Shown one piece after another: positions 56,933 to 64,000 of a stretch of DNA of 64,000 bases. Origin of the DNA: Pedobacter frigiditerrae (GTDB lineage: Bacteria > Bacteroidota > Bacteroidia > Sphingobacteriales > Sphingobacteriaceae); assembly GCF_004331645.1 (NCBI RefSeq), contig NZ_SJSK01000002.1:930001-994000 (forward strand), in the 5' to 3' direction. Numbering within the stretch: the first letter of the stretch is position 1; every line of letters starts with the position of its first letter. The notes beneath the pieces were generated by a model. That model searched no databases, was not told the origin of the DNA, and saw nothing but the letters and a program-made list of their open reading frames with translations. The position numbers and the translations under genes were made by a program.

Positions 56933-57026
56933 GTCATTCCCGTGAAAACGGGAATCTTAAAGCGAAGGGAAGGTGAGAGATGTTAATAACGAACGCATTA
57001 AGATGCCCTCCCGATAGCTATCGGGA
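56933..57026. repeat. Palindromic elements before the ABC exporter genes
   Basis: 56933-56964 is the third GTCA-palindrome-CTTAAAGCG element (arms TTCCCGT and ACGGGAA). 57010-57026 is CCCGATAGCTATCGGGA, identical to 47834-47850, each preceded by GATGCCCT and followed by CAA, one variable base and CTGAGCAT. Confidence 0.7.
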
Positions 57027-57080
57027 CAAACTGAGCATGACGAATCCAAAAAAATGAGCACTGAAAATCACGAATGGACA

Positions 57081-57119
57081 CCCCACCCCAGCCCTCCCCT
57101 GAAAGGGAGGGAGTTAGAT
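57081..57119 (+). repeat. CCCTCCC hairpin element directly upstream of the permease gene
   Basis: CCCCACCCCAGCCCTCCCCT followed by GAAAGGGAGGGAGTTAGAT. The stem is CCCTCCC with GGGAGGG. It ends about 10 bases before the ATG at 57130, so the purine arm GGGAGGGAG lies in the ribosome-binding zone. The same element precedes the ATPase gene. Confidence 0.75.
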
Positions 57120-57129
57120 ATTTCGAAAT

Positions 57130-57987
57130 ATGAGTAATCAAGATCAAAGTTGGACAATTGAGTCTAAATCTTCTCTATTTGACCTGAAGTTTAATGAGGT
57201 TTGGGCTTATCGCGATTTGCTTTTATTGCTGGTAAGAAGGGACTTTGTTTCCTTTTATAAACAGACCATGTTAGGGCCTTTATGGTTCTTTATCCAGCCT
57301 TTATTTACCACCATAATCTTTACCTTCATTTTTGGGAATTTAGCAGGTATATCAACAGACGGCCTACCAAAACCTTTGTTTTATATGGCTGGTATTACGG
57401 CTTGGAATTATTTTGCCGACTGTTTAACTAAAACATCAACCGTATTTAAAGACAATGCCAACATTTTTGGTAAGGTCTATTTCCCGAGATTAATTATGCC
57501 GCTCAGTATTGTAGTGAGTAATTTGGTTCGCTTTGGTGTACAAATGATACTGTTTCTTTTGATGATGGCTTATTATCATTTTGTAATTGGTGCTTCATTT
57601 AACATCACCTGGGCTATCACTTTGTTTCCTGTTATTGTAATTCTAATGGCTTTATTGGGTTTGGGTGCTGGCATGATCATCTCAGCCATGACTACTAAAT
57701 ATAGAGATCTGGCATTTTTAGTAACCTTTGGCGTGCAACTCTTGATGTATGCCACTACTGTAATCTATCCCCTATCAACCGCTATCGAAAAATATCCTGA
57801 TTATGCGTGGGTAATCGAGTACAATCCCATGACGCCTATCATAGAAACCTTTAGGTATGGTTTTTTGGGCGAAGGAAGTTTTAGTTGGCAGGGTTTAACT
57901 TATGTTACTTTAGTAACTTTCGTACTCCTAATATTTGGAATTGTCATATTCAATAAAGTGGAACGAAACTTTGTAGACACAGTTTAA
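57130..57987 (+). CDS. ABC-2 type polysaccharide exporter permease (Wzm-like)
   Basis: 285-residue membrane subunit with six predicted helices. The N-terminus SLFDLKFNEVWAYRDLLLLL and LVRRDFVSFYKQTMLGPLWF are typical of Wzm/TagG/KpsM-family permeases that export O-antigen or teichoic-acid-type polymers. It pairs with the ATPase immediately downstream. Its start codon is preceded by a CCCTCCC hairpin and its stop is followed directly (57988) by another copy. Confidence 0.93.
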   Translation: MSNQDQSWTIESKSSLFDLKFNEVWAYRDLLLLLVRRDFVSFYKQTMLGPLWFFIQPLFTTIIFTFIFGNLAGISTDGLPKPLFYMAGITAWNYFADCLTKTSTVFKDNANIFGKVYFPRLIMPLSIVVSNLVRFGVQMILFLLMMAYYHFVIGASFNITWAITLFPVIVILMALLGLGAGMIISAMTTKYRDLAFLVTFGVQLLMYATTVIYPLSTAIEKYPDYAWVIEYNPMTPIIETFRYGFLGEGSFSWQGLTYVTLVTFVLLIFGIVIFNKVERNFVDTV

Positions 57988-58030
57988 CCCCACCCCAACC
58001 CTCCCCTGAAAGGGGGGGAGTTAGAAATCT
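57988..58030 (+). repeat. CCCTCCC hairpin element directly upstream of the ATPase gene
   Basis: CCCCACCCCAACCCTCCCCT then GAAAGGGGGGGAGTTAGAAAT, nearly identical to 57081-57119 and at about the same distance (10 bases) from the next ATG (58037). It starts on the base after the permease stop codon. Confidence 0.75.
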
Positions 58031-58036
58031 CTAAAT

Positions 58037-59290
58037 ATGTCAAACATTGCAATAAAAGTAGAAAATTTAAGTAAAGCTTATCAGTTAGGTCAAATCGGCA
58101 CAGGAACGATTAGTCGTGACTTAGAGCGCTGGTATGCAAGGATACGAGGCAAAGAAGATCCATTTTTAAGGATTGGAGAAACGAACGACCGCAGCAGCAA
58201 AGGCACTAGTAATGTGGTTTGGAGCTTAAAAGATATTAATTTTGAAATAGAACAGGGTGACGCCGTAGGCATAATTGGCAGAAATGGAGCTGGAAAAAGC
58301 ACTTTATTGAAAATTTTAAGTAAGGTAACCGCTCCTACCACTGGTAAAATTTCTGGCAAAGGAAGAATAGCGAGTTTGTTAGAAGTTGGCACTGGTTTTC
58401 ATCCGGAATTGAGTGGCCGAGAAAACATCTTTTTAAATGGTGCTATTTTAGGCATGCGCAAAAAAGAAATTGCCCGAAAATTAGAGGAAATTGTAGATTT
58501 TGCTGGCATAGAACGTTACTTAGATACTCCTGTTAAGCGTTATAGTTCTGGAATGTATGTACGCCTAGCTTTTGCTGTAGCTGCCCATTTGGAGTCGGAG
58601 ATTTTAATTGTTGATGAAGTTTTAGCCGTTGGCGATGCTGAGTTTCAAAAGAAATGTTTGGGTAAAATGGGTGAAGTGAGCAAGGGTGAAGGTAGGACGG
58701 TACTTTTTGTGAGCCATAATATGGGGAGTATAAAGCAGTTATGTAGTAAGGGTCTTGTTCTAGGAAATGGCGAGTTAGCATTTAATGGTGACATTTTTAC
58801 TGCAGTTAACCATTATGTTAACAATCAACAACTCAAACGTGCTGAGTTAAAATTTTCAGGTCCATTAAATAAATATATAGATATAATCGGACTTCGTATA
58901 AATAGAAAAGAAGAAACCCACTTAGATTTCCCGCCTACTGAAGATATAGTAATTGAAGTTATTTACAAGGTTAAAGAAGACCTTAATGATCTTATTATAT
59001 TTATTTCATTATTCAATGATGGTTACAGGTTATTTACTAAAAGAGATGAATCTTCGTTAAAACCAGAACTTGATAAAATTTATAGTGCAACTTTTAACAT
59101 CAACAAGTTTACACTCAGACCAGCTTCCTACACTTTAGCCCTTGGTGCATGGGGCAACAACGAAACGCTGTGGAGTTGGTCTCCAGACACATTATCCTTT
59201 AAAATAGAAGAAATGTGGTCTGAAAACTTTAATAAAAGTGATGAAGGAATTTTCAACCTTGATATACGTACCTGCAGATCTTTAATTTAA
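58037..59290 (+). CDS. ABC exporter ATPase with C-terminal Wzt-type carbohydrate-binding domain
   Basis: 417 residues. ATPase part: Walker A GIIGRNGAGKSTLLK, signature YSSGMYVRLAFAVA, Walker B ILIVDEVLAVGDAEF, His switch FVSHNM. The last ~150 residues (from about 265) form a Wzt C-terminal-like beta domain, which in known systems recognises the chain end before export. With the permease it moves finished polymer across the inner membrane. Confidence 0.93.
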   Translation: MSNIAIKVENLSKAYQLGQIGTGTISRDLERWYARIRGKEDPFLRIGETNDRSSKGTSNVVWSLKDINFEIEQGDAVGIIGRNGAGKSTLLKILSKVTAPTTGKISGKGRIASLLEVGTGFHPELSGRENIFLNGAILGMRKKEIARKLEEIVDFAGIERYLDTPVKRYSSGMYVRLAFAVAAHLESEILIVDEVLAVGDAEFQKKCLGKMGEVSKGEGRTVLFVSHNMGSIKQLCSKGLVLGNGELAFNGDIFTAVNHYVNNQQLKRAELKFSGPLNKYIDIIGLRINRKEETHLDFPPTEDIVIEVIYKVKEDLNDLIIFISLFNDGYRLFTKRDESSLKPELDKIYSATFNINKFTLRPASYTLALGAWGNNETLWSWSPDTLSFKIEEMWSENFNKSDEGIFNLDIRTCRSLI

Positions 59291-59314
59291 TGCAACCTGA
59301 TTTACTTGAATAAT

Positions 59315-60649
59315 ATGAATAAAAAAGGATTAAAGGTTTTATTTATTTTACCTGAATATTATCCTCATTCAGGTGGGGGAATCTCTACTTATTACATCAA
59401 TTACATTAACTCACTTTTGCCTTTTTGTGAGAAAATTAAAGTTATTATTGGTAGTGGTTATTTTCAAGGTGATGTTAGCACAACTTATAACGGAATAGAA
59501 ATAGAGCACCTTAAACCGCAGTTATTTGAAAAGTATTTTCAAAAGTTCAAACATTACGACATATTTCTAGAACATCGAAAAGGTCTTGCAGCATCTTGGG
59601 CAATGCAAGAACAATCAGAATATGGCAAAGATTATGATATTATAGAATGTACAGATTTTGGATTAGGGTACATAGCTTGGTTGATTAATCAAAAAAAGCC
59701 AGTTATTACAAGGCTTCATGGTAGCGAAGGACAAATTGAAATTAATGAGCCTAGTTTAAATAGAAATTTGATTGGAAATATAAATAAGCTTACTGAATAT
59801 TCATTATTATTAGTATCAACTAAATTAGTAACCTATAGCACGGCTAATAAACTATTTTGGCAACAGATTTTCCCGAATAAACCCATTGACCTAATACATC
59901 CCACTTTTAATGCAGCCATAGGACTTTCACTTAAATACAAGAATAGTTTTGCAACTGTATTAGGTAGGATTCAACAATGGAAAGGGCCAGATATTTTATG
60001 CGAAGCATTAACAGGGTTAGACTTTAAAATAGAGCCTATTAATTGGTTTGGTAGAGACACGATGTATTCTTCTACTGTTAGTACAACCCAAAAACTTTCA
60101 AATAAATATCCTCTTGTTTGGAATACCTATATTCTTCACAAGCTGCCAGTTAACAATGAACACATTCCATTAATCCAACAGCAAACAAAATTTGGCATTA
60201 TCCCATCTACCTGGGATATGTTTAATTTTACATGTATAGAGTTCTTAAGCGTTGGAACGCCAGTTATATGTTCAGAAGGTGCTGGTGCAAGTGAATTAGT
60301 TATTGATGGAGTTAACGGGTTTAAATATCCAGATAATGACCCTATAAAACTAAGGGAGTGCCTTTATAGAGCGAGTATCCTGACAAATGATCAATATGCT
60401 GAAATGTCAAAAAAGGCGATAGAGACAATTCATAATAAACTTGCTCCAAACATTATAATTCCAAAGAATCTTGAAATATACCAAGATTCCATTAGTTCAT
60501 TCAGTGTACAAAAAACTAATGCTTACCTTGAAAAAATATTTAGTCCAAGTGACCATGGATATTCGTATAATGAAATCCTCGACCAACAACCGTTAAAAAC
60601 ATTGCTAAATTATTTATCGAAAAGAATTATACAGAAATTAAAATCTTGA
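59315..60649 (+). CDS. GT4-type glycosyltransferase
   Basis: 444-residue GT-B enzyme. FILPEYYPHSGGGISTYYIN at the N-terminus is the GT4 glycine loop. The C-terminal domain has TVLGRIQQWKGPDILCEAL and the FTCIEFLSVGTPVICSEGAG motif. The ATG at 59315 is preferred over a TTG three codons upstream. The stop overlaps the next gene (TTGA). Substrates unknown. Confidence 0.88.
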   Translation: MNKKGLKVLFILPEYYPHSGGGISTYYINYINSLLPFCEKIKVIIGSGYFQGDVSTTYNGIEIEHLKPQLFEKYFQKFKHYDIFLEHRKGLAASWAMQEQSEYGKDYDIIECTDFGLGYIAWLINQKKPVITRLHGSEGQIEINEPSLNRNLIGNINKLTEYSLLLVSTKLVTYSTANKLFWQQIFPNKPIDLIHPTFNAAIGLSLKYKNSFATVLGRIQQWKGPDILCEALTGLDFKIEPINWFGRDTMYSSTVSTTQKLSNKYPLVWNTYILHKLPVNNEHIPLIQQQTKFGIIPSTWDMFNFTCIEFLSVGTPVICSEGAGASELVIDGVNGFKYPDNDPIKLRECLYRASILTNDQYAEMSKKAIETIHNKLAPNIIIPKNLEIYQDSISSFSVQKTNAYLEKIFSPSDHGYSYNEILDQQPLKTLLNYLSKRIIQKLKS

Positions 60650-61572
60650 GTACGATTGCCTTATGTATTCCTGCCTATAATGCTGCGTGGTGCTTGCCTA
60701 GGCTTTTGCAATCGGCAAAAGATCAAACTATACCTTTTGACGAAATTTTGATTTATAACGATTGCAGTACAGATGACACCGAGGAAATAGCAAAAAAATA
60801 CGGGGCTACAGTGTTCAATGGCACCCAAAATATGGGTTGCTCATACGGAAAAAATAAACTAGCGGAAGTAGCTAAATCAGATTGGTTACACTTTCATGAT
60901 GCTGATGATGAATTGCTGCCAAATTTTTCTACCATTGCTCATAAATGGCTGGAGCAAAAAAATCTTGATATCATCTTACTAAATTACGAATATAGAGAAT
61001 ATGAAACAGGTAATTTTCTCAGCTTTCCATCTTATAACAGATTAAAACTGATTGAAGATCCTTATCTGTTTTTGCTAGAAAATAAGATAGTTAATTTTGC
61101 AATATGCAAAAGAGAAAGCTTTTTAAGGATTGGTGGCTTCGACCTAGATCCAAATGTTTTATACAATGAGGATAGGGCATTTTATGCTAGAGCAATAATA
61201 TCAGGTCTTAAATTTGATTATGAAGACACAGTTACTTGCGTAAATTTTAAATATCCTGAAAGCATGTCTCAGGCTAATGATTTAAAATGTGCCATCGCGT
61301 ATTTAAATGTTTCGAAAAAAATCATAAAGTCTATCGGTAGCAAATACCCAAAGGAGATAGCAAATGGTTTATGGCAAAATGCAACAATTGCTGCAGTGCA
61401 TCAAGATTGGGAATTAGTTAAAGAACACATAAAAATAGCTAAAAATTTAAACGTACATCATCCAACCAATCAAAACTTAACAATAAGGTTGCTTTCGATC
61501 ATAAGCCCCTTTTTTGCATTTTGGTTTAGAGAAAAAATGATTAGAATTTTTAAACATCATTTAAGAAAATGA
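60646..61572 (+). CDS. Family 2 glycosyltransferase (TTG start)
   Basis: 308-residue GT2. LCIPAYNAAWCLPRLLQSAK, IYNDCSTDDTEEIA and the metal motif HFHDADDEL are present; GGFDLDPNVLYNEDRAFYARA matches the ED-type catalytic region. No ATG is near; the TTG overlapping the previous stop (TTGA) puts the GT2 strand at the usual place. The end overlaps the FkbM-type gene by 4 bases (ATGA). Confidence 0.85.
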   Translation: MSTIALCIPAYNAAWCLPRLLQSAKDQTIPFDEILIYNDCSTDDTEEIAKKYGATVFNGTQNMGCSYGKNKLAEVAKSDWLHFHDADDELLPNFSTIAHKWLEQKNLDIILLNYEYREYETGNFLSFPSYNRLKLIEDPYLFLLENKIVNFAICKRESFLRIGGFDLDPNVLYNEDRAFYARAIISGLKFDYEDTVTCVNFKYPESMSQANDLKCAIAYLNVSKKIIKSIGSKYPKEIANGLWQNATIAAVHQDWELVKEHIKIAKNLNVHHPTNQNLTIRLLSIISPFFAFWFREKMIRIFKHHLRK

Positions 61573-62327
61573 AAGTATTTATTGATGTTGGAGGACATAT
61601 GGGGCAGACGCTTGAGGCTGTTATTGACCCTATTTATTCGTTTGATAAAATATATTGTTTTGAGCCGTCAAAGCTTTGTTTCCAAAAAATTCAAGAGATA
61701 AAAGATCTTAGAATAGAGGCTTTTAATTGCGGTTTGCTAGACGTAGAAAAAAAAATATTTTTGAATTATCCAGGCTCTGAGGCTGCGAGTATATTTCCTA
61801 ATCATAGCGCTTACAAGGCAACTTCTTATACTGAAAATTTTGAAAAGCGAGAGTTATGTGACTTTATATCAGTTTCTGATTTTTTTATTAATAATATTAC
61901 AATGGATGATTATGTTGTAATGAAGCTAAATTGTGAAGGAAGTGAATGTGCAATCATAAGATCATTATTAACGAGTAATCAATATAAAAAAATAAGTAAT
62001 GTATTGATAGATTTTGACATAGTCAAAATTCCAACATTATCTCATCTCAAAGATGAAATTATAGATCTCATCAATCATGAGAAAAAAGTATATCACTTCC
62101 CTGAAGATGTACAATATGGAGCGGGCAGCCATTTTGGAGGCATAAAGCAATGGCTCAATCTTACAAATGAAAGGGACAAAAAACTAAGCTCATATACAAA
62201 AAGTTTATGTTGGGACTTTAAAAACATCATAAATAAAAGACATTTAAACTTTTACAAGTTTCAGCTTTTAAAAACCTTACCTAAAGCTATTGTTCAAATG
62301 TACTATAACAAAATAAAACGTGCATAA
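61569..62327 (+). CDS. FkbM family methyltransferase
   Basis: 252 residues. FIDVGGHMGQTLEAV is a degenerate SAM-binding motif I, IYCFEPSKLCFQKI the Asp/Glu region, and VVMKLNCEGSECAII the FkbM-typical segment (usually K-x-D-x-E-G; here KLNCEGSE). It would methylate a sugar hydroxyl of the polymer. Divergence at the K-x-D position (N for D) leaves activity uncertain. It overlaps its neighbours on both sides. Confidence 0.8.
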   Translation: MKVFIDVGGHMGQTLEAVIDPIYSFDKIYCFEPSKLCFQKIQEIKDLRIEAFNCGLLDVEKKIFLNYPGSEAASIFPNHSAYKATSYTENFEKRELCDFISVSDFFINNITMDDYVVMKLNCEGSECAIIRSLLTSNQYKKISNVLIDFDIVKIPTLSHLKDEIIDLINHEKKVYHFPEDVQYGAGSHFGGIKQWLNLTNERDKKLSSYTKSLCWDFKNIINKRHLNFYKFQLLKTLPKAIVQMYYNKIKRA

Positions 62328-63276
62328 GCAACCATTGGTATCCATCTGTATTCCGGCCTATAATGCTGCTCAATTTATTGATGATTGTATTAATAGTTTA
62401 ATTAACCAATCTTATCAAAACATAGAGATTATTATTGTTAATGATGGTTCTACTGATAATACTTTAGCAATAATCGAGAGCTATAATGATTATCGAATCA
62501 AAATTGTTAGCCAAGAAAATAAAGGCCAATGTAGTGCAGCGAATTTAGCTTTTGAGTTATCCAATGGCGAATACATTAAATTTTTTGATGCAGATGACAT
62601 TCTTTCACAAGAATTTATTAAAAGCCAAGTAGAACGATTAAATGGCAGATCTGATGCCGTTGCCTCAGCTGCATGGGGTCGATTTTATCAAAATGACATC
62701 CATACATTTCGACTTAATCCAGAAATTGTTTGGAAGGATATGGTACCATTGGAATGGTTAATTGGTTCATTAAATGGAGCTAGTATGATGCAATGTGGCC
62801 TTTGGCTAATCCCAAGAAGCATTTTAAAGAAATCGGGACTCTGGAATGAGAAATTATCATTAATTAATGACTTTGATTTTTTTATTAGGGTTTTATTAGT
62901 CTCTAAGGAAGTTCTGTTTAGTCAAAATGCAATATTATATTATCGTTCGGGTATTCAAAATTCATTATCAGGTTCCAAATCTACAAAAGCTTATCTATCA
63001 GCTTATCTATCAACCGAGCTTGGAATTAAAGCGATATTGAAATATGAGAACTCAATTAGAACTAGAAAGGTTTGTGCAAATACATTTAAATTATGGAGTT
63101 ATGATTTTTATCCATTACATATGGAGTTATATCATAAAAGCAATAATTGGATTAAAAATTTAGGGGGATCGGATTTAAGGTTTCCTGCGGGAGGGAAGAC
63201 TAGGGTGCTTAATTTCTTGTTAGGTTGGAAGTTGGCAAAAAGATTAAAATTATACTTTTCAAGGAGGGTTTATTAA
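62320..63276 (+). CDS. Family 2 glycosyltransferase (GTG start)
   Basis: 318-residue GT2 with VSICIPAYNAAQFIDDCINS, IIVNDGSTDNTLAII and FFDADDILS; the acceptor side has LSLINDFDFFIRVLL. The GTG at 62320 overlaps the previous stop and is the only start near the GT2 beta strand. Its last codons contain the Shine-Dalgarno of the next gene. Confidence 0.87.
   Translation: MHKQPLVSICIPAYNAAQFIDDCINSLINQSYQNIEIIIVNDGSTDNTLAIIESYNDYRIKIVSQENKGQCSAANLAFELSNGEYIKFFDADDILSQEFIKSQVERLNGRSDAVASAAWGRFYQNDIHTFRLNPEIVWKDMVPLEWLIGSLNGASMMQCGLWLIPRSILKKSGLWNEKLSLINDFDFFIRVLLVSKEVLFSQNAILYYRSGIQNSLSGSKSTKAYLSAYLSTELGIKAILKYENSIRTRKVCANTFKLWSYDFYPLHMELYHKSNNWIKNLGGSDLRFPAGGKTRVLNFLLGWKLAKRLKLYFSRRVY
63262..63268 (+). 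promoter_or_regulatory. Strong Shine-Dalgarno of the last FkbM gene
   Basis: AGGAGGG lies 9 bases before the ATG at 63278, inside the final codons of the upstream glycosyltransferase. It decides the start of the next gene. Confidence 0.6.
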
Positions 63277-63277
63277 A

Positions 63278-64000
63278 ATGGAATGGAAATATATTATTGG
63301 AAACAACTTCAGTAAAATTGATCAGGCCATTATAAAATCTGGTTTAAATTCAGTTTATAAACATTATCCTTTTGGCCGGCATTGGATATTTGATTTAAAA
63401 AGAATTTTAAAATTAGAACCTATTGTAATGGTTGATGCTGGGGCAAATATTGGTTCTGTTTCCAAAGAACTAAACTATTGGTTTCCCTCGGCATATATAT
63501 ATGCTTTTGAACCTGTAAAAAGCACTTTTGATTTATTGGTTAAACAAACAAGTAGCATTAGCAATATTTATCCTGAACAATTAGCACTTGGAGCAAATAG
63601 TGAAAAGATAGAACTTGCTCTAAATCCTGAAAACACTATAAATTCATTAAAGGTTAAAAACTTAACTCATATGCTTGGGAAAGAAGTAATCGAGGTAATT
63701 AGGTTAGATGAATTTGTTAAAAACAATAGTTTAGACACAATAGATATCTTAAAAATTGATGTAGAAGGCTTTGAATTTGAAGTATTAGAAGGTTGCGGAA
63801 ATGTCGACATCAACTGTATCCTAATAGAAGTTGGCTATGAACGAGAACTCACCAAGGTTCATTTCTCGGATGTAGAGAACTATATGGAGAAGTTAGGTTT
63901 TCAACTAATTGGCATTTATGAAATTATGCGCAATTTAAATGACAGAAGAAAAATAGCTTATTCAAATAACCTATATATCAAAAGAGCACTAATCAATTCT
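63278..64000 (+). CDS. FkbM family methyltransferase, 3' end missing
   Basis: 241 codons are visible and the frame is open at the right edge. IVMVDAGANIGSVSKEL is a good SAM motif I, YIYAFEPVKSTFDLL follows, and LKIDVEGFEFEVLEG is the intact FkbM K-x-D-x-E-G motif, in contrast to the divergent copy at 61569. It begins 2 bases after the upstream gene stop. Probably methylates a sugar of the exported polymer; nearly complete by family length. Confidence 0.88.
   Translation, partial: MEWKYIIGNNFSKIDQAIIKSGLNSVYKHYPFGRHWIFDLKRILKLEPIVMVDAGANIGSVSKELNYWFPSAYIYAFEPVKSTFDLLVKQTSSISNIYPEQLALGANSEKIELALNPENTINSLKVKNLTHMLGKEVIEVIRLDEFVKNNSLDTIDILKIDVEGFEFEVLEGCGNVDINCILIEVGYERELTKVHFSDVENYMEKLGFQLIGIYEIMRNLNDRRKIAYSNNLYIKRALINS

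Overview
The window looks like chromosome of an AT-rich Bacteroidota species, most likely Sphingobacteriaceae (Pedobacter-like). The grounds are TAnnTTTG promoter -7 boxes, a Bacteroidota-type division/cell-wall (dcw) cluster with a PASTA-tailed FtsI and DNPR-type MurE, a TonB-dependent receptor with a carboxypeptidase-like N-terminal domain, a UpxY-type NusG paralog, a DUF6266-type protein, a LuxE-like protein and a 58-residue histone H1-like protein. The genus is inferred from gene content and was not tested.

Layout. 1-7.4 kb (minus): maltodextrin use, with a TonB-dependent receptor, a periplasmic GH13 amylase, beta-phosphoglucomutase and a GH65 phosphorylase cut by the left edge. 7.6-17 kb: a penicillin-acylase-type hydrolase, a small membrane protein, a LuxE-like protein, tyrS, an ACP-phosphodiesterase-like gene, ligA, dapA and a histone-like gene. 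17.2-18.5 kb: an alpha-oxoamine synthase. 18.8-35.4 kb (minus): the dcw cluster in the order mraZ-rsmH-ftsL-ftsI-murE-mraY-murD-ftsW-[GxxExxY gene]-murG-murC-ftsQ-ftsA-ftsZ, with three GTGG boxes spaced 10 bp apart just upstream of mraZ. 35.5-37 kb: a REP-associated transposase (RAYT) between alternating REP hairpins. 37-39.7 kb: pgk, a GNAT gene and gap.

39.7-48.8 kb is a repeat-rich accessory region. It holds a broken four-helix-bundle gene between 7-bp-period arrays, a WecA-like transferase, a family 2 glycosyltransferase, a DUF6266-type gene with an 11-bp phased array upstream, and five paralogous small secreted proteins. The five end in a CP[IL]DDY-type motif (C-x-x-x-LDDY in one), then a membrane helix and usually a basic tail. 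That is the layout of an exosortase-type sorting signal. 48.8-64 kb (plus) is a polysaccharide locus: Wza-like and Wzc-like proteins, an inserted intact four-helix-bundle gene, UpxY, an asparagine synthetase homolog, a Wzm/Wzt ABC exporter, glycosyltransferases and two FkbM-type methyltransferases, the last cut by the right edge.

The main points for follow-up are the five-member CPxDDY protein cluster; unrelated solitary genes (RAYT, two four-helix-bundle genes, GxxExxY) each lying inside its own class of short repeats; promoter boxes ending only 3-4 bases before start codons, which suggests leaderless mRNAs; and the helically phased arrays upstream of mraZ and of the DUF6266-type gene. No rRNA, tRNA or CRISPR array was seen.
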